DNA of 64,000 nucleotides, from positions 248,001 through 312,000 of the forward strand of contig NZ_JAMYDU010000005.1 of NCBI RefSeq assembly GCF_024138395.1, given 5' to 3'. The translations under genes were made by a program, and so were the position numbers. This document shows positions 10,286-19,584 of this stretch, one piece after another (the stretch's first letter is position 1; the number at the start of each line of letters is the position of its first letter). The notes under the pieces were generated by a model that worked only from the letters and a program-made list of their open reading frames with translations, was not told the DNA's origin and did no database searches. This DNA comes from Pseudomonas mandelii. Lineage in GTDB: Bacteria > Pseudomonadota > Gammaproteobacteria > Pseudomonadales > Pseudomonadaceae.

Positions 10286-10995
10286 TCAGAGCCAGCAAAG
10301 GTTTCGGCCTGATCGAGTTACTGATCGCCCTGGCGTTGAGTCTGGTCGTGGTTCTTGGCGTGGCGCAGATCTTCATCGCCGCTAAAAACACCTACGTCAG
10401 TCAGAACACTGCCGCCGGCATGCAGGAGGATGCACGGTTCGTCCTGAGCAAAATGATTCAGGAAATCCGCATGGTTGGCATGTTCGGTTGCCTGGGCACG
10501 ATTACCGACGAAAGCTCGGCAGGGAGTTTCAATGCCAGCCAGATCACTCCGATCAGTTGGGACAATGCCAATCTAAAATTAACGCTTGTTACCGCCGATG
10601 TCGGCGGCAGTGGCGGTGCGCCGACCTGGACTGTAGTTTCGGACTGCCGCAACGACGCCACGGCCTACAACGGACTACGAACACCGACATCTGGGCAGTT
10701 GGCATTTCCGATCCGGCGACTGGTCTACAGCTTCAGCAACAACCAATTGCTGATGGGGTCGGGCATTGGCACAACGACGCAGCAGGTGCTGGTGAACAAT
10801 GTCAGTGCCTTCAATGTGAGCTTCGGCCTCGCCAGTTCGGCCACGGATACGGCCGCCTCCACTTACAGCAGCAACCCATCTGACCCTGCACGAATCCGCA
10901 GTGTGCGACTGACGCTGACGTTGAACGACCCGAACAACCGGGTGCGCGAACAAACCTTCAACGTGGTTGCCGCCTTGCGCAACCGGTTGCCATGA
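10282..10995 (+). CDS. pilW: Type IV pilus minor pilin PilW
   Basis: This 237-residue protein starts MIRASKGFGLIELLIALALSLVVVLGVAQIF, with cleavage after Gly7 and Glu at +5. The segment AAGMQEDARFVLSKMIQEIRMVGMFGC is typical of PilW. It is part of the PilVWX-PilY1 tip complex that initiates pilus assembly. ATGA overlap with pilV indicates coupled translation. Confidence 0.9.
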   Translation: MIRASKGFGLIELLIALALSLVVVLGVAQIFIAAKNTYVSQNTAAGMQEDARFVLSKMIQEIRMVGMFGCLGTITDESSAGSFNASQITPISWDNANLKLTLVTADVGGSGGAPTWTVVSDCRNDATAYNGLRTPTSGQLAFPIRRLVYSFSNNQLLMGSGIGTTTQQVLVNNVSAFNVSFGLASSATDTAASTYSSNPSDPARIRSVRLTLTLNDPNNRVREQTFNVVAALRNRLP

Positions 10996-11006
10996 GGGGA
11001 GGGCCG

Positions 11007-11486
11007 ATGAGTATTTCCCCCATGTCCCCTCAGGCCCAGCGTGGCATGGCGCTGTTGGTCAGTCTGGTGTTTCTCCTGGTGCTGACCTTGATCGGGCTTT
11101 CATCGATGCAGAGCGCGACGTTGCAGGAAAAAATGGCCGGCAGCGTGATCCTGCGTAATCAGTCATTCCAGGGTGCGGAAGCGGCGTTGCGCGTCGGCGA
11201 AAGCGCGGTGCAACTGGACACCTATTCATTGCCGGTTTGCAGCGGTACCAGCCAATGCGCGCCGCCGGCCGAGGCGTCGGTCATCACTGCTGCCGGGTTC
11301 AATTCCACTTCGGGGGTGACCTGGATTGCCGCCGGCAACAGTTTTTACGGGGTGCAGAACATCGGCACCACACTGACGGCCGTGAACGTGCCGAGCAATA
11401 CATCGGCAACGCTGTACCGGGTGACCGCCGTGGGCATCGCGGGCAATTCGCGCAGTGTGGTGGAGAGTATCTATGCGAAGTACTGA
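11007..11486 (+). CDS. pilX: Type IV pilus minor pilin PilX
   Basis: This 159-residue protein has the PilX pattern QRGMALLVSLVFLLVLTLIGLSSMQSATLQEKMAG. A membrane-spanning N-terminus lacks the usual Glu at +5, and QSFQGAEAALR follows. I chose the ATG at 11007 because GAGGGGAGGG lies just upstream; an alternative ATG at 10992 overlaps the pilW stop and would add five residues. The 3' end overlaps pilY1 by 14 bases. PilX links PilV/PilW with PilY1 in the tip complex. Confidence 0.88.
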   Translation: MSISPMSPQAQRGMALLVSLVFLLVLTLIGLSSMQSATLQEKMAGSVILRNQSFQGAEAALRVGESAVQLDTYSLPVCSGTSQCAPPAEASVITAAGFNSTSGVTWIAAGNSFYGVQNIGTTLTAVNVPSNTSATLYRVTAVGIAGNSRSVVESIYAKY

Positions 11487-14400
11487 GACCCGCACAGGCT
11501 GGCGCCATTGGTTGTTGCAGTTGTTCTGCGGCGCGGCGTTGAGCCTTTATCTGACAGCGCCGGCTTACGCCTTCACGCCCTCGGATTCGCCGCTGTTGAA
11601 CGCCGCCGCCGTGGCGCCCAATGTGATGCTGTTACTCGACGACTCGGGGAGTATGAACAACATTATCTGGGCGGTCGGCTTCGACCCGACGGTCCCACGC
11701 ACCCCGGTGACTATTTGTCTCTCGAATGGTTCGTGCTTGAAAGGCCGGGACCTTGATATGACCGATAACAATATTTCCTTGTCGAGTTTGACTCGAGGAA
11801 CATGTTCGAAAGGATGGTACGGATTTTATAACAACAGTTTTTTTGGTTGGGATTCGCTTTGCCTGAAACTTCCCGATCCGGTGGGAAGCGAGGACACCCG
11901 ATATACGGCGAAATACTTGTCGTATCTGATCAGCCTGGCCAACAATTCCGACCGGGATTTCACCGATGGCTCGATCCCCAATGATTACCGGATGAATGTG
12001 GCGCGCAACGTTTCAAAGGCATTGGTGACCGGCAATCGCTCGCTGCGTATCGGTCTGGCGACGTTCAACCTGGCGGTCGGCAACCATAAGAATGACGGCG
12101 GTTACATCGCCCGCTCGGTCAGCGATCTGTCGGCCGTCAGCGGCTCTGTGACTCAGGCTCAGGCTGATACCAATTACAACGCATTGATCGCCGGAATCGA
12201 CGAACTGAGCGCGGAAGCCAATACGCCCCTGGCTGAAGCCTATTACGAAATCACCCGCTATTTCCGTGGCATGGCGCCGTACAACAACTCGACGCCCACC
12301 ACCTACACCAGTCCGATCCAGTATCGCTGCCAGAGAAACTACGGGGTGGTGATCACCGATGGCCTGCCGACCTACGACAGAACCTTTCCGACCAACGATC
12401 CGCTGGGTGGCAGCCGCTTACCGAACTGGGACGGGATTAGCAGTAACGATGGCGCCAACGTCTCTGGCGACGACGAGGGGGACACTCTTTATCTGGATGA
12501 CATCGCCAAGTTTGCCTTCGATATCGACATGCGTTCCACCGGAACCGATGTTGCGGGCAAAAGCTGGGACGCCCCGGATTTTCCCAGGCAGAACATGCAT
12601 ACCTACACCGCGGGTTTTACCGTGGCAAACCAAATGCTGGCGGACGCCGCGACCTACGGGCAGGGCAAGTACTACCAGGCGACCGACGGCGCCGGACTCA
12701 ACAGCGCACTGTCTTCAGCCCTGAGCGACATCACCTCCAAGGCGGGCTCAGGTGGCAGTGGTGTGGCTAATGGCACGACCCTGACCAGCAATTCGAGTTA
12801 CTTCCAGACTAGCTACGACCCCAAGGACTGGCGCGGCACCATCAAGTCTTTTGGCTTCACATCGGCGGGGGCGGTGAACACGGCCGCGGTGCTGTGGACG
12901 ACGGATACCACCATCGTGCCCGGTGCTACAGCGCCGACCTACCAGTCCTGGAATACCCTGACCAACGCCGTCGTCACCCTGGCCTACAACAATTTCTCTC
13001 CGGTCCAACAGACTTCCCTCAACCAGAGCCTGCCCGTCGGTATCACCGGCAGCGATCTGGTGGAGTGGAGCAAAGGCACCAACAAGACCGGGTTGAGAAC
13101 GCGCAGTGTCTTGCTCGGTGATATCGTCAATTCGCCTCTCGTGTTGGCCGCGCCCACGGACCAAACCGCGTCCGATCTGGTGGGCGATACCAGCTACAGC
13201 ACCTACCTGACCACCAAAGCCGCCAACATGAATGCCAGTCTGGTGGTGAACGCAAACGATGGATTTGTAAATGTCATCAACTCGACCAACGGTGTCAGAC
13301 GCTACGGCTATATGCCTTCCAGTGTGCTGCCATCATTGCGCTACATTTCTGACCCCACTTACATCAATGGCGTGAGCCACAAATATCTGGTCGACGGTCA
13401 GGTGGGCGTGTTCGATGCCCAACTCAATAGCGCCTGGAAAACCCTGGCGATTGGTGGGACGGGTGCGGGCGGCAAAACTTTCTATGCGCTGCAACTGTTC
13501 GACGCCTCGGCCGGTAACGTGACTAATGCGTTATGGGAAATCAGTGCGCCGGCCACGGCCAGTACGGCAAACGTCTTCAATGATCTGGGTTATGCCTATG
13601 CGCGTCCCGAAGTGGCACGCTTGGCCGATGGTCGCTGGGCCGCGTTTATCTCCAACGGTTATGGCAGCAACTCCGGGGTGGCGGCGCTGTACGTGGTGGA
13701 TATCCGCGACGGCTCGCTGATCAAGAAAATCGTGGTCGACAGTACAGAAACCACCAACGGTCTGTCGTCGGTGAAGCTCAGGGTCAACTCGCAGAATGTG
13801 GTGCAGGCCGCCTATGGTGGCGACTTGAAAGGGCGGTTGTGGAAGTTCGATTTGAGTGGCACCACGACCGACACCTGGGGTGTGGCGTTCTCCGGCAAGC
13901 CGTTGTTCACCACTGCGGGTGGGGCGACCCAACCGATCACTGTTCAACCGGTGCTGGCCGATCACGCATTGGGCGGCAAGGAAGTGTTTTTCGGCACAGG
14001 CAAATTCAACGAGGCCGCCGACAAGACCAACAAGGATCTGCAGGCGTTCTACGCGGTATGGGATGCGGAGGGTGGCGCGGGGCAAATCACCGCTTCCAGC
14101 TTGGTGGCGCAGGCGGTGACCGGCGTTTTTTCGGGCAGCACGGGGCAATTCATCACCACCAGCCAGAACGAAGTGACCTACCCGGCAAAGAAAGGCTGGT
14201 ACTTGCCCTTGGTGTACAACACCGCGCTGACAGGGGAGCGGGTGATCAATCAGGCCAGTCTGGTGTCGGGGCGAATCGTATTTACCACGGCCAGTGTGGA
14301 TACCACGGACCCTTGCGCCAGCTTCGGCACCGGCAAACTGGTCGAGCTCGATGCATTCAGCGGTAAGATGCTCAATTACGCGGTGCTCGACACCAATGCC

Positions 14401-14592
14401 GACGGGACGGTCGACAGCACTGACACGATTTCCAGCGGGGTGATCTTCACCGGTGGTATCCCGACCCTGAACGCGGTCGTCAACGACGCAACCCGCAAGG
14501 TTGTAAACGACTCCGGTGGTGGCGTGACCACACTGGTGGAAAAATCCGGTGGCGGCAGTGGCCGTCGCATTATGTGGCGACAAATACAGTAA
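11473..14592 (+). CDS. pilY1: Type IV pilus tip adhesin / biogenesis factor PilY1
   Basis: This 1039-residue exported protein has a signal peptide ending near APAYA-FTPSD. A von Willebrand A region follows with the metal site DDSGSMN near residue 57. The C-terminal half is beta-propeller-like (PilY1/PilC-type), with repeated GG-rich and WKFDLSG segments. Near the end, DTNADGTVDSTD is an EF-hand-like calcium loop, as in PilY1 of P. aeruginosa where calcium controls extension and retraction. The start at 11473 (MRSTETRTGW) overlaps pilX. No pilY2 follows; pilE begins 14 bases downstream. Confidence 0.93.
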   Translation: MRSTETRTGWRHWLLQLFCGAALSLYLTAPAYAFTPSDSPLLNAAAVAPNVMLLLDDSGSMNNIIWAVGFDPTVPRTPVTICLSNGSCLKGRDLDMTDNNISLSSLTRGTCSKGWYGFYNNSFFGWDSLCLKLPDPVGSEDTRYTAKYLSYLISLANNSDRDFTDGSIPNDYRMNVARNVSKALVTGNRSLRIGLATFNLAVGNHKNDGGYIARSVSDLSAVSGSVTQAQADTNYNALIAGIDELSAEANTPLAEAYYEITRYFRGMAPYNNSTPTTYTSPIQYRCQRNYGVVITDGLPTYDRTFPTNDPLGGSRLPNWDGISSNDGANVSGDDEGDTLYLDDIAKFAFDIDMRSTGTDVAGKSWDAPDFPRQNMHTYTAGFTVANQMLADAATYGQGKYYQATDGAGLNSALSSALSDITSKAGSGGSGVANGTTLTSNSSYFQTSYDPKDWRGTIKSFGFTSAGAVNTAAVLWTTDTTIVPGATAPTYQSWNTLTNAVVTLAYNNFSPVQQTSLNQSLPVGITGSDLVEWSKGTNKTGLRTRSVLLGDIVNSPLVLAAPTDQTASDLVGDTSYSTYLTTKAANMNASLVVNANDGFVNVINSTNGVRRYGYMPSSVLPSLRYISDPTYINGVSHKYLVDGQVGVFDAQLNSAWKTLAIGGTGAGGKTFYALQLFDASAGNVTNALWEISAPATASTANVFNDLGYAYARPEVARLADGRWAAFISNGYGSNSGVAALYVVDIRDGSLIKKIVVDSTETTNGLSSVKLRVNSQNVVQAAYGGDLKGRLWKFDLSGTTTDTWGVAFSGKPLFTTAGGATQPITVQPVLADHALGGKEVFFGTGKFNEAADKTNKDLQAFYAVWDAEGGAGQITASSLVAQAVTGVFSGSTGQFITTSQNEVTYPAKKGWYLPLVYNTALTGERVINQASLVSGRIVFTTASVDTTDPCASFGTGKLVELDAFSGKMLNYAVLDTNADGTVDSTDTISSGVIFTGGIPTLNAVVNDATRKVVNDSGGGVTTLVEKSGGGSGRRIMWRQIQ

Positions 14593-14606
14593 GTGAGAGT
14601 TGAGGC

Positions 14607-15008
14607 ATGCGCAGATCCAACCGAGGTTTTACCCTGATCGAAATCATGATCGTGATAGCGATCATCGGGATCGTCATCACCATTGGCTATCCGAGCCTCA
14701 CCGAATATGTAAAAAAGGGCCACCGCACTGAAGTCGCCGGGTTACTTTCCGAGCAAGCGCAGATTCTGGAGCGTTTTTATACGAAGAGTAATGCCTACAC
14801 TGGCGCCACCGGTCTGAGTGCCGGCAATGATTTCTATACGATCACCCCGGCCCTGACCGATCAGGCCTTCCTGCTGACGGCCACACGCAAGGCCGGTTCG
14901 ACCATGGCGAGCGACAAGTGCGGTGATTTCACCCTCACCAATACCGGCATCAGAAGCATGGTCAATGCGACGTCTGGCCTGACCACCAAGGATTGCTGGG
15001 GTCGCTGA
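14607..15008 (+). CDS. pilE: Type IV pilus minor pilin PilE
   Basis: This 133-residue protein starts MRRSNRGFTLIEIMIVIAIIGIV, with PilD cleavage after Gly7 and Glu at +5. A C-terminal pair of cysteines (KCGDF and KDCWG) probably forms the disulfide loop. TEYVKKGHRTEVAGLLSEQAQILERFY is typical of PilE. It closes the fimU-pilVWXY1 operon. The 57 bases to thiO hold an imperfect GGGCG/CGCCC hairpin without a downstream T run, so I do not call a terminator. Confidence 0.9.
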   Translation: MRRSNRGFTLIEIMIVIAIIGIVITIGYPSLTEYVKKGHRTEVAGLLSEQAQILERFYTKSNAYTGATGLSAGNDFYTITPALTDQAFLLTATRKAGSTMASDKCGDFTLTNTGIRSMVNATSGLTTKDCWGR

Positions 15009-15065
15009 GTTTATTTTTCGGGCGCCCTTTACGCCCTCTGTCTAATTGAACGGTTGGATCAGAAC

Positions 15066-16166
15066 ATGAGCAGGCAACAGCAAGTGGTGATTGTCGGCGG
15101 CGGGGTGATTGGCCTGCTGACGGCTTTCAATCTCGCGTCCGAAGTGCAGAGCGTCGTACTGCTGGACCGCTCGAATGTCGGTCAGGAGTCGTCCTGGGCT
15201 GGTGGCGGGATCGTTTCGCCGCTCTACCCGTGGCGCTACAGCCCGGCGGTTACTGCGCTGGCTCATTGGTCCCAGGATTTTTATCCACAGCTGGCGGAAC
15301 GCTTGTTCGCTGCCACGGGTGTCGATCCTGAAGTGCACACCACCGGGTTGTACTGGCTGGACCTGGATGACGAGGCCGAAGCGCTCGCCTGGGCCAAACG
15401 GGAAAACCGCCCGCTGCGGGCTGTGGATATCTCAGCGGCACACGATGCGGTGCCGGTATTGGGCACCGGTTTTTCGCGGGCGATCTACATGGCCGACGTG
15501 GCCAATGTGCGAAATCCACGGCTGGTGAAATCCCTCAAGGCAGCCTTGCTGGCGCTGCCGAACGTGACGATTCACGAGCAGTGCGAGGTCAGCGGGTTTA
15601 TCCGTGAAGGCGCTGCGGTGGTCGGGGTACAAACCTCGATGGGGGCGATTGCGGGGGATCAGGTGGTTTTGACGGCCGGGGCCTGGAGCGGTGACTTGCT
15701 GAAAAGCCTGGGCCTGGAGCTGCCGGTCGAGCCGGTCAAAGGCCAGATGATTCTCTACAAGTGCGCGGCGGACTTCCTTCCAAGCATGGTCCTGGCCAAG
15801 GGACGTTATGCCATTCCTCGGCGTGACGGGCACATTCTGATCGGCAGTACGCTGGAGCATGAAGGCTTCGACAAGACGCCAACCGACACCGCGCTGGAAA
15901 GCCTGAAGGCCTCGGCGGTGGAGTTGATTCCGGCGCTGGCGGATGCCGAGGTGGTGGGGCATTGGGCCGGGTTGCGGCCGGGTTCGCCGGAAGGGATTCC
16001 CTATATCGGTCGGGTGCCGGGGTTTGACGGGCTCTGGCTCAACTGCGGGCACTACCGCAATGGATTGGTGCTGGCGCCGGCGTCGTGTCAGTTGTTTGCG
16101 GATGTGATGCTGGGGCGGGCACCGATCATTGATCCGGCACCGTATGCACCGGAGGGGCGGATCTGA
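15066..16166 (+). CDS. thiO: Glycine oxidase ThiO
   Basis: This 366-residue FAD enzyme oxidises glycine to iminoglycine for the thiazole ring of thiamine. The N-terminal QVVIVGGGVIGLLTAFNL is the dinucleotide-binding motif. WAGGGIVSPLYPWRY and the C-terminal GLRPGSPEGIPYIG and NCGHYRNGLVLAPAS are typical of ThiO. I chose the ATG at 15066; a TTG four codons upstream is possible but less likely. It reads away from pilR, with a REPIN between the convergent 3' ends. I see no TPP riboswitch in the short upstream gap. Confidence 0.93.
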   Translation: MSRQQQVVIVGGGVIGLLTAFNLASEVQSVVLLDRSNVGQESSWAGGGIVSPLYPWRYSPAVTALAHWSQDFYPQLAERLFAATGVDPEVHTTGLYWLDLDDEAEALAWAKRENRPLRAVDISAAHDAVPVLGTGFSRAIYMADVANVRNPRLVKSLKAALLALPNVTIHEQCEVSGFIREGAAVVGVQTSMGAIAGDQVVLTAGAWSGDLLKSLGLELPVEPVKGQMILYKCAADFLPSMVLAKGRYAIPRRDGHILIGSTLEHEGFDKTPTDTALESLKASAVELIPALADAEVVGHWAGLRPGSPEGIPYIGRVPGFDGLWLNCGHYRNGLVLAPASCQLFADVMLGRAPIIDPAPYAPEGRI

Positions 16167-16190
16167 CCGAACGATCTTTGTAGTTGGTCA

Positions 16191-16290
16191 GATCGCCTTC
16201 GCGGGCAAGCCTCGCTCCTACAGATTTGAGTCGATCAACACGTTTGCGAACGACATCAATCTGTAGGAGCGAGGCTTGCCCGCGAAGAGG
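16191..16290. repeat. REPIN between convergent thiO and pilR
   Basis: Inverted REP units (GCGGGCAAGCCTCGCTCCTA and its complement) are separated by about 50 bases. The right arm ends three bases before the pilR stop codon. Its location between convergent genes could let the hairpin act as a transcription barrier in both directions. Confidence 0.85.
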
Positions 16291-16293
16291 CCC

Positions 16294-17634
16294 TCAATCC
16301 AGCCCCAATTTCTTGAGCCTGTAACGCATCGACCGAAACGACAGATTCAACCGCTGAGCCGCTGCTGTGCGGTTCCAGCGGGTTTCTTCCAGGGCCTGGA
16401 GAATGAGTTTGCGTTCGACGTTTTCCAGATAGGCTTCCAGGTTGTCGATCTGCGTCAGGTCCGGCACATCGCCGTCCGGGTTGCAGTTACCTTCGGCCAG
16501 CCGCAGGTCGCTGGCTTCGATTTGTTTGTTTTCGCACAAGGTGTGCGCCCGCTCAAGCATGTTTTCCAATTCCCGCACGTTTCCTGGAAAACGATAGCTT
16601 TTCAGTGCGTCGAGGGCTTGCGGGTGGAGTTTTGCCGCGGGTTGGCCAGTGCCAGCCGCCAGTCGCTTGAGCATATTGTTGGCCAGAAGCTCAATGTCGT
16701 CGCGGCGTTCGCGCAAGGGCGGCACCCGCAGCTCGATCACGTTCAGGCGGTAGTACAAGTCCTGGCGAAAGCGTTCGGCGGCGACTTCGGCATCGAGGTC
16801 TTTATGGGTGGCGCAGAGAATGCGCACATCGACCACGGTTTCCTGCTGCCCACCGATGCTGCGCACGGCTTTCTCTTGGATGGCCCGCAAAAGCTTGACC
16901 TGCATCGCCAGCGGCAGATCTGCCACTTCATCGAGGAACAAAGTGCCACCCTGAGCGGCCTGGAACAGCCCGGGTTTATCTTCGATGGCGCCGCTGAAAC
17001 TGCCTTTGCGATGGCCGAAAAACTCGCTTTCCATTAATTCCGACGGAATCGCCCCACAGTTCACCGGAACGAACGGTCGGCTGGCGCGTGGGCCTTGGTC
17101 GTGGATCAGTCGGGCGACCAGTTCCTTGCCGCTGCCGGACTCGCCGCTGATGTACACAGGAGCCTGGCTGCGGGCCAGTTTGTCGATTTGTTTGCGCAGG
17201 CTACGCATCGGCAGGGAATCGCCCAGTAGCCGACGGTCGATGGCGCTGCTGGCACCGCCTGGTGCCGGCAGACTCAAGGCGCTGGTGACCAGTTCGCGCA
17301 GGCGGGTGAGGTCAACCGGTTTGGTCAGAAAATCAAAGGCGCCAGCCTTGAGGGCGTTGATCGCCGTTTCCAGGCTGCCATAGGCGGTGATCATCGCCAC
17401 TGGCACTTGCGCATAGCGCTGCTGGATGTGCTGCACCAGCGCCAGACCCGTGCCGTCGGGCAGGCGCATGTCGGTCAGGCACAGGTCGAACGTCTCCCGA
17501 GCCAGCAGCGCCTGTGCTTCTGCAAGGTTGCGGGCACTGAAGGTGTCGAGTTTCATCCGTCCCAGGGTTATTTCCAGGAGTTCGCGGATATCCGGCTCAT
17601 CGTCGACGATCAGGATTTTTTGCCGTGGGCTCAT
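16294..17634 (-). CDS. pilR: Sigma-54-dependent response regulator PilR
   Basis: This 446-residue activator of pilA has a receiver domain (DD at 11-12, phosphoacceptor D55, K105 in LTKPVD). The AAA+ domain follows with Walker A GESGSGKE at residues 164-171. A Fis-type helix-turn-helix closes the protein (WNRTAAAQRLNLSFRSMRYRLKKLG). The sigma-54 contact loop reads GSFSGA at 211-216 instead of GAFTGA; the Thr-to-Ser change is unusual. I chose the ATG at 17634, two bases after the pilS stop, so the pair is co-transcribed. Its expected target is the -24/-12 promoter at 48644-48661. Confidence 0.95.
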   Translation of the reverse strand: MSPRQKILIVDDEPDIRELLEITLGRMKLDTFSARNLAEAQALLARETFDLCLTDMRLPDGTGLALVQHIQQRYAQVPVAMITAYGSLETAINALKAGAFDFLTKPVDLTRLRELVTSALSLPAPGGASSAIDRRLLGDSLPMRSLRKQIDKLARSQAPVYISGESGSGKELVARLIHDQGPRASRPFVPVNCGAIPSELMESEFFGHRKGSFSGAIEDKPGLFQAAQGGTLFLDEVADLPLAMQVKLLRAIQEKAVRSIGGQQETVVDVRILCATHKDLDAEVAAERFRQDLYYRLNVIELRVPPLRERRDDIELLANNMLKRLAAGTGQPAAKLHPQALDALKSYRFPGNVRELENMLERAHTLCENKQIEASDLRLAEGNCNPDGDVPDLTQIDNLEAYLENVERKLILQALEETRWNRTAAAQRLNLSFRSMRYRLKKLGLD

Positions 17635-17636
17635 AT

Positions 17637-19247
17637 TCAACTTTGTTTCCGTCCGTGAGCAAAGGTGATGCGAAAGCAGCCGCCGCCTTGGCGTGGTTTG
17701 AAGTCTAGGCGGGCCTGATTGCTTTCGCACAGCTCACGGGACAGATAAAGCCCCAGGCCAGTGCCCTGGCTGCTGGTGGTGAAGAACGGTTCAAACAAGT
17801 GCGAGCGCTGGTCCGGCGTCACGCCGGGGCCATCGTCCAGGACTTCAAGGGTCGGCAACTGGCTGCCCGGGTCAATAAACAACTCGAGCCAGACCTGCGC
17901 TCGATCATGGTTCAGGGCGCTATGGCGCCAGGCATTGCGTAACAGATTGTCGAGAATCTGGGTCAGCTGATTCGGATCCATCAGGGTTTTGAAGTCCCCC
18001 GAGCCGATGTGCAGGTGAATCTGCTGATGCTCGGTCGCCCCTTCGCGGGTTTCGGCGACGAAGTGCTCCAGCCACGGCCGCAGATCCAGGCGTTGCGGCA
18101 CGGTTTGCTGGCGACGGGACAGTTGCAGAACATTTTCGATTACCCGATTCATTCGCTGAGAGTGGTCTTGAATAATCTGCGTCAGACGCCGATCCGCGCC
18201 GTTCAGTTCCTCGGATTCCTGCAGTAACTGCGCGGCATGACTAATGGCGCCTAGTGGATTGCGGATCTCATGGGCAATACCGGCAGTCAGGCGGCCGAGG
18301 GCGGCGAGTTTAAGTTGCTGGGCCTGTTGGGCGATTTGGGCGAGGTCTTCGAGAAAAACCAGCGTCTGGTGGTGCGGGCTATAGTCCAGGGCAATGAAGC
18401 TCGGTTGCAACTCCAGCCCATTGCTGGCGATTTTCAAGCTTTGCGGGCGCAAAGTCGGATTGTTGAACCACAGTTGAAGCCGCTCGACCAACGGCATCGA
18501 GTGGTCGTCGATCAACTGGCCATCGAGTTTTTCCTGCCCCAGCAAGGTCAAGGCGCTGTGATTGGCCAGTTGAACCCGCCGCTGGTCGTCGAGCACCAGA
18601 ATGCCCGTGCGCATGCGTTGCAGAATCAGCGCGTTGAGCGCTTCGAGGCCAAGCACTTCGCTGGCCCGCTGCTCGGCCAGGGTTTCGCTGACTTCCAGTC
18701 GTCGGGTCAAGCCTTGCACCAGCAATGCCGCGGTAAAACACAGGGCGCCGAGAGTACCCACTTGCAGGTAATCGCTGGCGCTGGCGGGGTGGCTGAAGCT
18801 AAGAAGGAAGCTCAAGCCGACGATGCCGAGGGCGCCGACTGCAGCGATCAGCAAGCCGATACGCCCGCGCAGGAGAGTGTTGCCAATGGCCACCGACACG
18901 ATCAGCAAATTGCCGATGGCGCTGGCCACGCCACCGGCTGCATAGAACAGCCCGCACAGCAGCAGGACATCGACCAGCGTCAGGCTGAATAACTGCGCCG
19001 GGCGCCGGGTGTTTCCCAGAAAGACCACCAGCAGGATATTCAGCACCAGGTACAACCAGCTGCCATTGCGCAGCAGGTCGTCATTGGCAAACGTCAGCAA
19101 CTGGTTGTCCATGTTGCTGGAAATCAGCAGCACCAGAGTGATGCCGACGCTTAAGCGGTAGAGGTGATAGAGGCGCAGCAGTCGCTGGGCCTGTTTGGTG
19201 CCGGGACTGGGCGTCTCAGCGATCACTGGAGCCCGGGCCTTGCTCAA
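17637..19247 (-). CDS. pilS: Sensor histidine kinase PilS
   Basis: This 536-residue kinase has six predicted membrane segments in the first 190 residues and a PAS-like region (GILVLDDQRRVQLANHSALTLLG). The H-box is AGIAHEIRNPLG, with phosphoacceptor His326. The ATPase domain shows LDNLLRNAWRH (N-box), DDGPGV and GTGLGLYLS. In P. aeruginosa PilS senses pilin in the membrane and controls PilR. It is followed by pilR after 2 bases. Its start overlaps the end of the PP0621-type gene by 32 bases. Confidence 0.95.
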   Translation of the reverse strand: MSKARAPVIAETPSPGTKQAQRLLRLYHLYRLSVGITLVLLISSNMDNQLLTFANDDLLRNGSWLYLVLNILLVVFLGNTRRPAQLFSLTLVDVLLLCGLFYAAGGVASAIGNLLIVSVAIGNTLLRGRIGLLIAAVGALGIVGLSFLLSFSHPASASDYLQVGTLGALCFTAALLVQGLTRRLEVSETLAEQRASEVLGLEALNALILQRMRTGILVLDDQRRVQLANHSALTLLGQEKLDGQLIDDHSMPLVERLQLWFNNPTLRPQSLKIASNGLELQPSFIALDYSPHHQTLVFLEDLAQIAQQAQQLKLAALGRLTAGIAHEIRNPLGAISHAAQLLQESEELNGADRRLTQIIQDHSQRMNRVIENVLQLSRRQQTVPQRLDLRPWLEHFVAETREGATEHQQIHLHIGSGDFKTLMDPNQLTQILDNLLRNAWRHSALNHDRAQVWLELFIDPGSQLPTLEVLDDGPGVTPDQRSHLFEPFFTTSSQGTGLGLYLSRELCESNQARLDFKPRQGGGCFRITFAHGRKQS

Positions 19248-19449
19248 GATGAGCCTGGCTGCAATACCACTGTTGTTCGAGTTTCAGCGCGCGGTCGCGG
19301 GGCAGGTGTACGCCGCAATGGGCGCAACGCACCATGGGCGGGGCATCCTGTTCGCGTGGCGTATGGGTGCCCGACGTAGGGGCTTTGAATTTGCGCCAGA
19401 GCCATACCGCAGCGGCAATCAGGGCGATCCAGAACAATAAACGAAGCAT
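19216..19449 (-). CDS. PP0621 family small zinc-ribbon-like membrane protein
   Basis: This 77-residue protein has one N-terminal membrane segment (MLRLLFWIALIAAAVWLW). A cysteine/histidine set follows, CAHCGVHLP and then WYCSQAH, spaced like a metal-binding knuckle. It resembles the conserved Pseudomonas PP0621 family, whose function is unknown. It lies directly upstream of pilS and overlaps it by 32 bases, so it is probably co-transcribed with pilSR. That association is positional only. Confidence 0.8.
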   Translation of the reverse strand: MLRLLFWIALIAAAVWLWRKFKAPTSGTHTPREQDAPPMVRCAHCGVHLPRDRALKLEQQWYCSQAHLEQGPGSSDR

Positions 19450-19540
19450 GGTGAGCTGCTTTTTGACTAATGAATTGGCAGTTTAGCCAAGGACGGGTCA
19501 GGCGCACAGCGCAATACGCCCCTCCCTGAAATCCGGTAAT

Positions 19541-19566
19541 AAAAAAGGCGCCTCGAAAGGCGCCTT
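19541..19566 (-). terminator. Rho-independent terminator of bamD
   Basis: Read on the minus strand, AAGGCGCC and GGCGCCTT form a perfect stem with a short TTCGA loop, followed by six T. It lies 19 bases past the bamD stop codon. Confidence 0.85.
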
Positions 19567-19584
19567 CTCGGCACAACCCCAGCG

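Noticed and set aside
15009-15065. Hairpin GGGCG/CGCCC after pilE as a terminator
   Set aside because: The T run lies before the stem instead of after it, so intrinsic termination is not supported.
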